Below are positions 53,335 to 63,668 of a DNA stretch of 64,000 nt, piece after piece. Within the stretch, counting starts at the first letter, position 1. Each line of letters opens with the position of its first letter. A program made the translations under genes and the position numbers. The notes beneath the pieces were generated by a model. The model was not told the origin of the DNA. It saw only the letters and a program-made list of their open reading frames with translations, and ran no database searches. Origin of the DNA: Symbiodinium natans (Eukaryota; Sar; Dinophyceae; Suessiales; Symbiodiniaceae); the NCBI GenBank assembly GCA_905221605.1, contig CAJNDS010000597.1, forward strand, positions 43,171-107,170. Reading direction: 5' to 3'.

Positions 53335-53525
53335 GCGCTGGGCACTCCGGGGACACTCTGGGCTTGGGCACTCCAATAAGACTGTGGGGTTGGGCACTCC
53401 AAGAGACTTTGGGGCTGGGCAAGCCGGGGACCCTCTCCAAGTTCTGGCCAGGGACACTGTGGAGTTGGGCACTCCAGGTACAGCAGGTACAGGGACACTT
53501 GGGGGTTGGGCACTCCAGGGATGAG
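53335..53525. repeat. GGGGTTGGGCACTCC minisatellite
   Basis: About six units of 22-40 bp with the core TTGGGCACTCCA, directly upstream (on the minus strand) of the hypothetical coding remnant. Confidence 0.85.
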
Positions 53526-55815
53526 CGAGGAGTAGGCCGGGCGAGGAGAAGAGTTGAGTCCAAAATCTAACAACCCCACACCGAGGGTGGGGAACAAGCA
53601 AATGGTGAAGTTTATTATTCGTGAATTAGAAGGATAAAACCATCATATTGCAATACAACATGATTGTTAAATAGTCCCTATGGTTTGCCCGCCCGCTACG
53701 CTTCCCGCCCTTCTGGCTGACGTCAATTTTCTTTGTTGTTTGCTCTTGAGTTTCTTGCTTTGGGGTGAAGGATTTGGATGCGAGCAAGGAACTTCGAATA
53801 AGGCGATGATCTTAGAAGTTTGATTGTTCGGGGTTTCGTTAAAGAATCGGAAGAGGTGGAGACGCCCCAGAAAACAGAAGAGACGATTTTCTTAATTATG
53901 GAAACGGCGAAAGGGGAGATAATGAAGAACATCGACAAGGGATGAATACTTTTGAAATGAAACACGGGGAGGAAAACGAAGAAGGCGACGAGGTCCACGA
54001 TAAAGAAAGAGGACAAGGGATGAAAAGAAGGAGAACACGCGAGAACTGCTAGAATGAATAAGGTGACAGAAATGACTTTGGAATGAAGCAGGAGGCGAGA
54101 AGAGGAAACGAAAGAGGCAGGACGCAGGATACAGGGTACGACCCAGAACCCGCCGTGATACACGCCCCAGAGGGTGGCGAAACGGACACGCCTCCTTTTG
54201 CCTATTTTTGGGGCCGGGGGGAAGGGAAGATGCTGGAACGGGGGAAGGAAACCAGATCTTGGCTTGTTCTGGACGGCTCCCGCCTGCGAGGCGAATTTGT
54301 TAAGCTTTACTGGTGGAAAAACTGAAAAAATGCCAGTCGAACCTAAAACTTCTAACGCTTTCTTTACACTTTTGTTGCTGGGCGAATCGAGGTTCTTGCG
54401 GCTGGACTCCGCATGCCTCGACTGCTGGATGCAGCGAGAGCCGCCAAGTGCGGCTCGGCAGAAGCATGCAGAAGCCTGCTTTCAGGCTTTCTTTTTTCCT
54501 GTTTGTTGTTGGCACACTTTGCGCTTGCACTTTGCTTGCACTTTGTTTGCACTTCCAAAGGCTTGAACAACGTGGAGAACGTGGAGGCTCAAGTCGGATC
54601 GGATGCCATTCACGGGAGCTGATGGAGCTGGTGTCGGCGTAGACTTGTCCGGCTTGAGTCATGTGTGAGGTTCCGAATCTTCCGAGCAGTGTGTGTTCAC
54701 TGCTGCTTGCCGGGGCCCTGCTGCGTACCAAGAAGGCGCCCCGTGTGCTTTGCGCACAGAAAAGAGTGCACAATTTATGAGCTTGCAGGAGGCGGACTTC
54801 CTTCGCTTCGAGTACCTGGTGGTGCTTGTGGTCCCTTTTCAGCCTGCGAAACAAAGGGGCCCTTGTGGGGAGCAGCAGGGGTTACTCCAGGGCTCTCTCT
54901 CTCTCTCTCTCTTCCTCTCTGTCTCTCTCTTTCTTCGTCGAGGTTGCCCAGCTGCAGGTTACTCCAGGGTTCTCGCTCTCTCTGTCTCTCTTTCTCCGTC
55001 GAGGGTGCCCAGCTGCTGTACCTGCTGGCACTCCTGCTGGGGGCTCTGCGCTCGTGATGCATTCGGATCGAATTCTTGGTAAAATGTCAGATGCTGGGAG
55101 GGTACATACATCTTGTCTCAGAGGCTCTTGGGGCGAGGATTGAGCCGGGGAGGACGGCTGTCGGTAAGTTTCCTGCTCTTCGCCAGCTACCTCCTGCCGG
55201 GAAGCCGAGTGAAGGGAAGAGAGGCATCAGTAGTGAGAAGCGGAAGCGGAAGAGAAGCGGAAGAGAAAGGACAAGAATGGAAAAGAGAATGGCAGAGAGA
55301 AAGAGAGGAGGCAGAACGTGTCTGTGGGTGTGTGTCTGGGTCTTTTGCCACGAAGCTGTGCGAGGTGCCTGACTTGGGTCCTCGCACGGTTCTACTCGGA
55401 GTACTCGGGGCGCGCTTTCAGTCAGAGAGCTTTAATCTGACTTTACTATATCTTTGCATGTCTTTGCTGTGGCTTTGCACAAGCCGTGTCACAGCTTTGC
55501 CATGCTCTGCCCAGACAAAGGTGATGGGTGCCATGGCACGTTAAGTCCGTTAAGTCCGTTAAGTGTTACGTGCACGAAAATGTGACGTGCCTTCCGCGCC
55601 TTTTCCATGATTATCATGATTCTTTGCGCCCTTCAGCCTTCGACATGCGGTGTCCTAGCTCTGGCACTCATTGGCACTCTAGCAACTCTAGCACTATCTC
55701 TGCTGGCATTCACGACTTCGAGAGCTCTCTGCTCAAAGCTATCTTTGGCCATGGGCCCTTGAAGGCCCTTGAAGGCCCTTGGGGGTTGTTTGCTCAGCTT
55801 CTCTACGTATTCGAC
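53526..55815. other. Gene-poor stretch before the TSP1/PA14 gene
   Basis: A moderately AT-rich part (53600-54330) carries a minus-strand hydrophobic frame (53723-54163) without recognised family. A duplicated ~65-bp unit lies at 54890-55018, (GTTAAGTCC)n at 55540-55563 and a threefold CCTTGAAGGCC repeat at 55756-55782. No supported gene. Confidence 0.5.
54890..55018. repeat. Two tandem copies of a ~65-bp unit
   Basis: Each copy has TTACTCCAGGGNTCTC, a CT tract, then CGTCGAGG[GT]TGCCCAGCTGC. The right copy has a shorter CT tract. Confidence 0.8.
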
Positions 55816-55817
55816 GT

Positions 55818-56846
55818 ATGGTCGTGCGCATGCTGCACATTATCGGCTTCTTCTTGCTTTTGGGGGCCTATGCGGCCTATGCGGAGCCAGTGATGCGAAG
55901 GAACCCCGCGACTGAGCCGAAGCGCCAACCCCTCATGCGCTCGCACAAGGACACAAGAGACACCAAGGTGCAAAGTATGCGGCCGGCCTACCGGGGTTAC
56001 CGTGCCCGTCACCCCATCTTCACATCCTTCGAGGAGGAGCAGGAGCTTCAGGAGCTTCAAGAGCTTCAGGAGCTTCAGGAGCTGGATTTGGAGTGTGGGC
56101 TGGCCCCTTGGAGTACATGGAGCATCTGCACGCAGTGTGGAGGTCAGAGAATTCGAACTCGGGATGCTTTCGGAGTCGAAGCATCCACATTCTCTGGAGG
56201 TCAAGGTCTGCGATGGTCCGGCGAGCTGCTTGTGAGGCGCTCGGGGCGCTACGTCTTCGTCCCCAACTTCCCCAATTTCCCCAACGTGAACCAGGCGGTG
56301 AACCAGGCGGACCCGCAAGACCTTAGCCACGACGTCAACGACGGGATCCACTTCACTTTGCAGGTCGGGGCAGGCTTGCGTGTCCTCACACGTATGAACG
56401 CCGTGAACGTCGTGAACAGCTCGAAGTGGGTCCGCTGGCTGGCAAAAGGAACTCACTCGCTGGTGGTCGAGGCCATGTACAGCGGGACGAGCGAAGGGAT
56501 TCCCTTGAAGTACCGGGGACCAGACACACACGACGAGCTCATGGCTGTTCCCAAGACGGCGCTTCGCCATGGCATCGCCGCGCTTGGCGAGCATTGCCAA
56601 AAGCGTGCGGTGGAGTCCCAGCCCTGCAGTGCAGTTGGAAAATCCCGTGGAGGAAAATCCCGTGACACAAACGTGTGCCGCGTGGACTGCCGATGGGGGG
56701 ACTGGGCGGAGTGGTCCAAGTGCGACAGCTGCGGCGGTAAGGAGATTCGGAGCCGCGCCGTCGCAGCGCGCGCCTCCCAGTCCGGCACGGCCTGCGAGGG
56801 CACAAACTCGGAGCAGCGGAGCTGCAAGAACTGCGGGTTTTGGTGA
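55818..56846 (+). CDS. Secreted protein with two thrombospondin type-1 repeats and a PA14-like domain
   Basis: 342 residues. The N-terminus is a clear signal peptide (M-L-H-I-I-G-F-F-L-L-L-G-A-Y-A-A-Y-A, residues 5-22), so the protein should be secreted or reach the cell surface. Next come a basic segment, an E-L-Q repeat (residues 72-90), and a TSP1 start C-G-L-A-P-W-S-T-W-S-I-C-T-Q-C-G-G (93-109, then R-I-R-T-R). Residues about 128-250 look like PA14 (W-S-G-E-L-L-V-R...G-R-Y-V-F-V, N-D-G-I-H-F-T-L, H-S-L-V-V-E, V-P-K-T-A-L). Then C-Q-K-R-A-V-E-S-Q-P-C (260-270) resembles the missing second half of the first TSP1. A full TSP1 (291-339, W-G-D-W-A-E-W-S-K-C) ends the chain. Both domains are typical of adhesion or carbohydrate-binding proteins. 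ATG 55818 was chosen because it keeps the signal peptide near the start; 55830 is the alternative. An AG at 55796, 20 bases upstream after a T-rich run, could be a spliced-leader acceptor. No intron is needed. Confidence 0.8.
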   Translation: MVVRMLHIIGFFLLLGAYAAYAEPVMRRNPATEPKRQPLMRSHKDTRDTKVQSMRPAYRGYRARHPIFTSFEEEQELQELQELQELQELDLECGLAPWSTWSICTQCGGQRIRTRDAFGVEASTFSGGQGLRWSGELLVRRSGRYVFVPNFPNFPNVNQAVNQADPQDLSHDVNDGIHFTLQVGAGLRVLTRMNAVNVVNSSKWVRWLAKGTHSLVVEAMYSGTSEGIPLKYRGPDTHDELMAVPKTALRHGIAALGEHCQKRAVESQPCSAVGKSRGGKSRDTNVCRVDCRWGDWAEWSKCDSCGGKEIRSRAVAARASQSGTACEGTNSEQRSCKNCGFW

Positions 56847-57699
56847 GCTGCGGCAGGAGTGAGAGGACACAAAAGTGAGTCGTGTGAGAGGACACAAAAG
56901 TGAGTCCTGCATAGTTGTGGTTCAGACTGGGCCGCAACGCATCAAGGCGTGCGCGCAGAACTTCGCATCCATTTCTTCATTGAGCCATTCCCCTATTGCC
57001 CCAGAGTGCCCTTGCAACGCTTGTTCTCTTCGAGCGCTGCCTTGGCTCGAATCCTCCAAGAGGGAGAGAAGCTCCTGCTGCGGAGGGGTTGAACAGTACA
57101 AGAGACAATGCAGGGTTACTTGAAGTTCGCATACAAAGAGTCCACATGAGAAGTGTGCGTGTCACTCAAACGTTACATCTCCAAACTTTCTGACTTAGAG
57201 ATATTGACCACAGTGACCCTCCCCCCCTTTACTTCGAGCAAAACAGCCACGAACGCGAGAAACGCAGAAAGTCACAGACACAGACACACGCACACGCACA
57301 CGCACACGCACACGCGGACGGGCAGGGGGAGGATCGCACGGGGGTTGGGGGACACTCGGGGACACCAACTCCAACTCTCTGCCAACGCGCCGTGGGCGCG
57401 CCTGCAGATGGAGAGGCAGTGAGAGAGCCATCCCCGCGCATCGTGGGAGCGGTCCACGTGAGGCGCGGCTGTTTGGCGATCCAGCTCTCTCTTCTTTTTG
57501 GGGGGAGAGAATCTACATTGGAGAGTCTGAAGTTTCCTTGTGGTTTTTGTCGGGTTAGTGTCAGAGAGTCTTCGAGGCCGCCCCCTTCCCTGTCTTTGGG
57601 GCCGCCATGGCCTTGGCCTCCGAGGTGCGAACGTGCGAACACTCGTTCTGAGAGCAAAAGTGAGCAAGCGAGAGTGAGACAGGAGAGAGAGTTCTCTTT

Positions 57700-57740
<41 letters not shown>

Positions 57741-57974
57741 ACGTCTCTGCGAGTGAGAGTGGCATTTTCGTGGTAATTTCTTACCTTTTTTGTGCTTCTT
57801 TCTCAAAGCGCGGCTCTTTCTCTCGTTTTCTTGTAAGCTGAAGCTCTGTGATTGAATGGAAAGTGTGCTTTCTCAGCACTTTTCTCCAACCCCCAAAACC
57901 TGATAGGATCCATGAACCCGAATGCAGAAAGCAGTCACCTCTAACGTAAATATAACGCAATATAAACGAAACGT

Positions 57975-58330
57975 CGGTGGCGGGTGGACGGACCACCATC
58001 ACGGACCACCACCACGGACCACCACCACGCACCACCACCACGCACCACCGCCACGGGAACACCACCACGGACGACCGCCACGGACCACCACTAAGGGACC
58101 ACCGCCACGGACCACCACCACGGGACCACCGCCACGGGAGTACCATGAAACCACCACCGCGGGACCACCACCACGGGACCACCACCACGGGACCACCACC
58201 ACGGGACCACCACCACGGGTCCACCACCACGGGACCACCACCACGGGACCACCACGGACCACCACCACGGGACCACCACCACGGGACCACCACAACTACG
58301 GGACCAACCACCACGGCACCACCACCACCG
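57975..58330. repeat. Minisatellite (CCACCACCACGGGA)n
   Basis: More than 20 imperfect copies of 12-15 bp built from CCACCAC and CACGGGAC. Confidence 0.95.
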
Positions 58331-58469
58331 TGGAGTTCCCCCTTAGCTTGACGGATTTGGAACACCGCGCACGGCGACTCGCGTCCCGGGGAGTTCCCCC
58401 TTAGCCTGACGGATTGAGAACGCCGCGGGCACACGCGTCCTGTGCAGTTCCCCCTTTTCAGCCGCGTTA

Positions 58470-58562
58470 CGCCACTCGCGGACGCTTCGCGAACGCTTTG
58501 CAGACGCTTCGCGAACGCTTTGCGGACGCTTTGCGGACGCTTTGCGGACGCTTTGCGGACAC
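58470..58562. repeat. 12-bp repeat (GCGGACGCTTT[GC])n
   Basis: Seven to eight near-exact copies, some with GCGAACGCTTTG. Confidence 0.9.
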
Positions 58563-59883
58563 AACGCAACGATGTTTGGTAACCTCCCAACCCCCAGACC
58601 CCCAACTTTCAAATGGGAACCCTTCTGCGGAGCATTCGGGAAAAGTGAAAAGTTGCGCTTCTTTCGGAATCTGACAGATCCAGAATTATACCTGGACCCC
58701 AACGAAAGCACGTGTCTTCGATTATCTCCCTACTTAAACACAGTAAGATAAACATACTTGTTCCCGAGCACTCTTTAAAGAAGGAGGACGTTTGAACGTG
58801 TATTTGGTGGTGGCACTAGACCAAAGTATCGAGGTCGCAAAAAACCGGGACCTCACACCCCCGCGCCCGCAGTTTAATAGGCCTAGGCGCGTAGAGGGCG
58901 GTCTGCTCTTGAATGCTCTTCAACTCGCAAGCAGGTCTGCTGGAGGGTACACATGATTGGGGGCCCTTCATGGTATCAAGTCCGTATTCGCTGAGAGAGG
59001 AAGCTTAAGGTGTCAAGTCTGTTTCGGGCCTGAAGCTCAAGGTGTCAAGTCTGTCAAAACGGCCCCACCATGTGCTATCCGATGCTATCCTAAACTTCTG
59101 ATTGTTCGCTCTGCAGACTGAGAGACCTGGGGCTTCACATGGTTTAGCGGATTTAGCGGTGATTTTTGTAGGGTTTTGTTCATGTGCAGATGCAAGGTGC
59201 ACTGCGTGTCACGCGCATGCTTAGGCTGCGTAGGGCTAGCCGATAAGGCCAACAGGAATGTCGGCTCAAACGCTGCCAGTGCGCCTGTTCCGGGCTGTCT
59301 CCGGAAGAGTTTCGGGCCGGCGATAATTGGCAAGCGGGAGGCATTTCTTCATGTCTTCTAGCGACGCCGCAAAACCATCAGGGCCCGTCGTTTTCGTCGA
59401 ATATGCCCGTGCCCACCGCCGGATTCAACAGACGCAGGGTTGGGCTTCATATGGTTGAAGGTGGGTGTTGAAGGTCCCCCCACTTTGTTTGCGCCCCTTT
59501 GTCTTTTCTCGACCCTTCCGTTTTTTCTGAGCCCCCTCCCTCCCTCCCCGCTCTTGGGTGACCCCCCCCGGCTTATTACAGCTTCCAGATTCTGGCCATG
59601 AGCTTCAGGGGGACGCGCTTCCCTGGTCTATGCAATTTTGTTGCGGAAAGCCTCGCGAGGCTTACCAAGCCTCAACTGTGGGCTCATCAGGTCAACTTGG
59701 ACTTGCGTCAAGTATTCGAATGCCTCCGTCAGGCCCCGCGTGGGCTCGGGACATGCAGAGACACAAAGAGACTTGCAAGATGCTTGGGCGACGATACGTT
59801 TTTGATTCCTGCTCTGCGCGCTGCAATCTCATCCAAGCGTTGCTGACGCTGCTTCACAACATGCAATCCTATCGCTCTTTGAG

Positions 59884-60291
59884 ATGTCGAAAGTCTCTGT
59901 CACTGTGAACCTGTCGCTGCTTGCGTTGAGGCTCTTTACAGGTGGTCAAAGATTGCATGCTGGTGATGCGTCAGTATCGGCAGCAATGGTATCGCCGCGC
60001 AACTGCTGCTTGTTTTGCGTAAAGCATCGGATGCTACGAGCTGAGACGCTGCGTCACTTTATCAAGGAATGCTTCTTGGGAGCTAACGTGAGCTTGCCGA
60101 GTGAACTGTGTGACACGATCCTTGATCCAGTGAGCTGGTCTGCCTTGAGAGCCTCAGCGAAATGCGCCGTCCTGTTGTGCATAGGTAGGAAGCGGCGTGT
60201 CCGTAAGGCTTGGCTTCGTAATGAACGCTGCAGCCGAACTTCACAAAGGGTTAGGTTTGCTGAAGAATGGTGGTCGGCTCCTCAGCCTTAA
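59884..60291 (+). pseudogene. Possible non-LTR retroelement C-terminal scrap
   Basis: An open frame contains N-C-C-L-F-C-V, then E-T-L-R-H-F-I-K-E-C, a C-x2-C...H...C arrangement like the C-terminal finger of some LINE reverse transcriptases, followed by a helix-rich stretch and a basic end. No polymerase core is recognisable upstream. It could equally be an unknown host exon. Function not assigned. Confidence 0.3.
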
Positions 60292-60404
60292 TCTTAATCT
60301 TTCTGTTTGCTGTCAGATTTTGCATTTACGAGTGGGCACAGACTGACAGCCAACTGTGAGCGCAACTAGCCGCTCTCCGAGCACGCTTTGCCTTGGGCCT
60401 CCCG

Positions 60405-62270
60405 AAAAACATGGCGACGCCAGAGCAACTGGTGCAAGAACTAGCGGCGTTGAGGCAAGAGCTCACACGCCAAGCGCAGCAGCGCCGGCAGGACTTGGAG
60501 CAAGTGAGAACAGAGAGTCAACAAAGAGTGAATGAGGCTATGCAGGCAGCCTTAAGTGCGCGAGGGCAGTTGGGCTCGATACCGAATGTTGTCCGCGAGA
60601 TGGGACAAGCGTTGCAGGAAGCATTGAAAGGCCAAAACAAAGAACTGGTGGAGGCAATGAAAAGTTCATCAAGTCAGAAAGGAAAGATGGTGCTGGTAGA
60701 CGCCAAGGGGCATGGAAAGCCAAGTACGTTTTCGGGAGATGCTGAACAATATCTTCTGCGGAGACACAGCGTGTCAGCGTGTGTATGTTACATCTATCCA
60801 GAGCTACGTGATGTTCTGGAATGGTGTGAAGAACGCGAGAAGAGCGTATCGTCTGACGAGCTTACCGAAGCTTGTGGCGATCGAGCCGATGAGATCGTGT
60901 ACCGAACCTGTTTGAGAAGTCTACAGAACTATCATCGGCGTTGCAGATGGTGACTGCGAAAGAGCCGTTCGCGATTGTGATCAATTGCAGCGCGAATGGC
61001 TCTGAAACTCCATAAGGACTCATCAGAAGAAGACGGCGAGCCGGCCTTGGAAGGTCAACCTGCTGAAGGCGGGGTCGCTGCCGAAGAAGAGGCAGGCGCA
61101 CCGCTTGACAGATCCAGCCTGGTCGGTTTGCTAAGCGTGGACGTCAAGGCGTCTGTCCCTTTTGAACGAAGGGCTGTGGCTGGTAGCTTCAGAAGCAGGA
61201 CGAGGTGGAGTCCCTGTTCAAGAAGCCTGAAGTGGGGAAGCCAACGCTCATGGTGGGATTGCCGCCTGATGGACCGTTTGCGGGAGTACAAAGAAGCTAC
61301 AACTCCCTCCAGAAGGCGAAGAAGGAAACGGAGAAAGAAGTGCTGGAAGCAGGGAGAAAACAAGTGAGAGCCTGCGTTGAAGCCTACAGGTACCAAGTGG
61401 GACAACAGCAGCACTACTTCAAGGGTGCGAAGTCTTGGGCGCACGTAGCAGACTCCAAAGCTGGTGCAAGCCATCGCCAAGGGTGTCCGAGCGCAGTTGG
61501 TGCTGCCAAAGGTCCAGTGATCTGTATGTGAAGACGCCGGTTATTGATGCCAACACACGTGCCGAACTGGATCCTAAGAAAGTCGCAATTGCCCATTCAC
61601 TGGAGTTGGAATGGGTGAAGGAACAAAATGTCTACACGAAATTGAATGTTGGCAGGCGACTGGACGTCCTCCTATCACGTTAAAGTGGGTGGATGGCAAC
61701 AAGGATGACGACGTTCATGAAAACTATCGGTCAAGACTGGTGGCTCGTGAAGTCAAGTCACAGGGACAAGCTGCCTACTCCCTGAGCATGCTTTGTGCAG
61801 CTCTATGCCACCTTTGGAGGCAGTCAAGCTGTTGTGTTGACTGATGACCGCTCTACGCGTTTCGCGACACGTTTATAGCCGTGCAAAAGGCGAGTTGTTG
61901 TGACGCTCCGGAAGGGGGCGAGTCCGAGGGCATGTGTGATTTCTTTTGCCTGGCAAATTATGAAGGTAGACGAAGCTTTGAACGAGCGCTGCAAATACCG
62001 CTGTGATGGACACGTCGGACCGAACCGTGGGATTCAGCTGGTTGGTCTCAGGAGACAGGCAAGGTCACGTACGAGGCAGATCCCCGACACGTGGATTCGC
62101 TAGTCGGAGAGCTGAGTTTAGAGACAGCCAAAGCTGCGAAGGCGCCCGCAGACAAGAAGAAACAGGCTGAAGCCTTGAAGAGCTTGGAGATGCCGCCAAT
62201 GAACGAAGCTGTTTCGTGAGATTGATATGAAGATTCATTGTAAACAAGTGAACTCAGACAATGTATCAAA
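60405..62270 (+). pseudogene. Decayed copia element (gag and reverse transcriptase remnants)
   Basis: A gag-like start at 60408 (M-A-T-P-E-Q-L-V-Q-E-L) begins a coiled coil rich in Gln, Glu and Arg, followed by G-K-P-S-T-F-S-G (about 60717) as in other dinoflagellate copia gags. At 61560-61770 reverse transcriptase N-terminal pieces appear in different frames: K-T-P-V-I-D-A-N-T, L-E-L-E-W-V-K-E-Q-N-V-Y and N-Y-R-S-R-L-V-A-R-E. Later scraps are M-P-P-L-E-A-V-K-L-L (about 61806) and E-A-D-P-R-H-V-D-S-L-V (about 62072). Integrase, V-D-D and RNase H are missing and LTRs were not found. Far older or more damaged than the element at 42.8-51.8 kb. Confidence 0.65.
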
Positions 62271-62299
62271 TATAGTACCGTGTTTCATGGTCATGTTGA

Positions 62300-62425
62300 A
62301 TCAAACATCAAACCCTAAACCCGCGCCCGATTTGAGCTGTGTGTTTTTGCGCGAGCGGCTTTTGCCGCCTGCCGTCCCCCAACACCCTAGACGGTTGCAA
62401 AAAGCACATCCTAAACCCTACTCTT
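62300..62425. repeat. Short telomere-like motifs
   Basis: AAACCCTAAACCC at about 62309 and CCTAAACCCTA at about 62411. Only two repeats each; may be chance or remnants of a longer array. Confidence 0.4.
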
Positions 62426-62440
62426 GATACCCTCCTCGCT

Positions 62441-62728
62441 TTTTGAAGCCGTGCAAGCTTGCTTCAAAGCGTATGAATCGTCTTCATTGCGCGAGCGTTG
62501 TGTTTGCAAATGGGGGGCGGGGCTGCCCCCCAAGCCCCCCGTTTTTTTCGTACAAGCTTTCGTCAAAGCATATGAGTCTTTTCGAAACCCATCATCCGAG
62601 CATTCTGTTTGCAAATGGGAAGGGTGCTCCCCGCCCCCCGCCCGGCCGCTTTTGTTTAGCCGTGCAAACTTGCTTGGCATATGAATCGTGTTGAAGCCCA
62701 TAAGCGAGTTTGCAAATGGGGGGGAAAT
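62441..62728. repeat. G/C-run hairpin satellite, second cluster (three diverged units)
   Basis: Units share GCCGTGCAA[AG]CTTGCTT, CATATGA[AG]TC, GTTTGCAAATGGG and a G-run/C-run followed by TTTTTTT or CTTTTG. Clearly the same family as 20651-20958, about 42 kb away. Confidence 0.8.
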
Positions 62729-62752
62729 TTGCTCGTTATTTTGGGCTTCTAG

Positions 62753-63032
62753 TAGTGGTACTACCAGTACTACCAGTACTGTACTACTAGTACTACTAGT
62801 ACTACTAGTACTACGAGTACTACTAGTACTACTAGTACTACTAGTACTACTAGTACTACTAGTACTACTAGTACTACTAGTACTACTAGTACTACTAGTA
62901 CTACTAGTACTACTAGTACTACTAGTACTACTAGTACTACTAGTGCTACTAGTACTAGTACTACTGGTACTACTGGTAAAATTGGTACTACTAGTACTAC
63001 TAGTACTACTAGTACTACTAGTACTACTAGTT
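62753..63032. repeat. 9-bp satellite (ACTACTAGT)n
   Basis: About 28 copies of ACTACTAGT with few changes; each holds the palindrome ACTAGT. Leu/Val and Ser/Thr frames are artefacts. Confidence 0.95.
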
Positions 63033-63128
63033 GTGAGCAGGTCTAAGCACGCACGTTCCATGTGCAGAGCTGCCAGAACCAGTACTGTAGTTTTCCTTTG
63101 CATGTGTAGATTTGCAATTCGTATCAAT

Positions 63129-63147
63129 GCCAATATTTTGGCTCAAG
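63129..63147 (+). other. Relict of the dinoflagellate spliced leader
   Basis: ATTTTGGCTCAAG (63135-63147) is identical to the last 13 bases of the conserved dinoflagellate spliced leader. It is preceded by GCC with three extra bases between (the leader has GCC directly before ATTTTGG). Relict leaders in genomic DNA are a known sign of retroposed, previously trans-spliced mRNAs. It lies 154 bases upstream of an open frame on the same strand. Confidence 0.7.
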
Positions 63148-63301
63148 TACCGAGCTTGTGCCTTTGAGCACGGTAGAGTCGTACAGTAGCTCCTAGGTTG
63201 CTGTGCGGTCCGACCGGACGCATTAACCAAGGCGCGGCGCTTCGCGTGCCACGCCTGCGGCCTGCTAACCAAGGCGCGGCTTTTCGCCTTGTGTTGCGGC
63301 A

Positions 63302-63658
63302 ATGTCCGCAGAGGTTGCAGGTCGGGCTGAGGGCGTCACCCTCCTCGAAGCTATCGAGGGTGGAGACGTTCCCTATCCCGAGCGGATGAGCTACGTCGCT
63401 TGGCTTAAGTGGTGTAGGGAGACTGGCAGCCGTCCATTGTCCAAGCGGGATGGGGTCAGCACTACGCCAGAGCAAGAGGCGGCTCTCTGGCGGAAAGTCA
63501 TGAAGTTCCTCCATGACGCCGAAGAGGAGGACGAGGATGAAGAGGAAGAAGAAGAGGACTCCGAGCTAGTCCCTGAGGCCTCGGGCGCTGGAGGCGACAG
63601 TCCGCTCGGGCGCTGGAGGCGACAGTCCGCCGCGGGTGGACGTCAGCGCCGCGGCTAG
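63302..63658 (+). CDS. Acidic hypothetical protein, truncated by a 25-bp duplication
   Basis: ATG 63302 opens 118 residues with a helical start (M-S-Y-V-A-W-L-K-W-C-R-E) and a run of about 18 Glu/Asp. The stop at 63656 results from a 25-bp tandem duplication (63580-63604 and 63605-63629). If one copy is ignored, the frame joins the open frame that continues to the window end. The family is not recognised; gag of an unclassified retroelement or a host gene are both possible. The upstream spliced-leader relict suggests the copy arose from an mRNA. Confidence 0.5.
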   Translation: MSAEVAGRAEGVTLLEAIEGGDVPYPERMSYVAWLKWCRETGSRPLSKRDGVSTTPEQEAALWRKVMKFLHDAEEEDEDEEEEEEDSELVPEASGAGGDSPLGRWRRQSAAGGRQRRG

Positions 63659-63668
63659 GGATCTGGCC

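Larger units (their letters stand above)
56855..59880. other. Gene-poor stretch with minisatellites
   Basis: Begins with two copies of GTGAGAGGACACAAAAGTGA just after the TSP1/PA14 gene. Contains CACACG (57283-57322), GA (57700-57737), the CCACCACCACGGGA array and the GCGGACGCTTT array. A C-rich stretch lies near 59530-59570. The minus-strand Val/Trp/Gly-rich and plus-strand His/Thr/Pro-rich frames are repeat artefacts. Confidence 0.6.

Noticed and set aside
53723-54163. 146-codon hydrophobic minus-strand frame
   Set aside because: Could suggest a membrane protein, but no family, no start context and AT-rich sequence where such frames arise by chance.
55803-56912. 369-codon minus-strand frame opposite the TSP1/PA14 gene
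   Set aside because: The plus strand carries a signal peptide and two complete domain types; the minus frame is its shadow.
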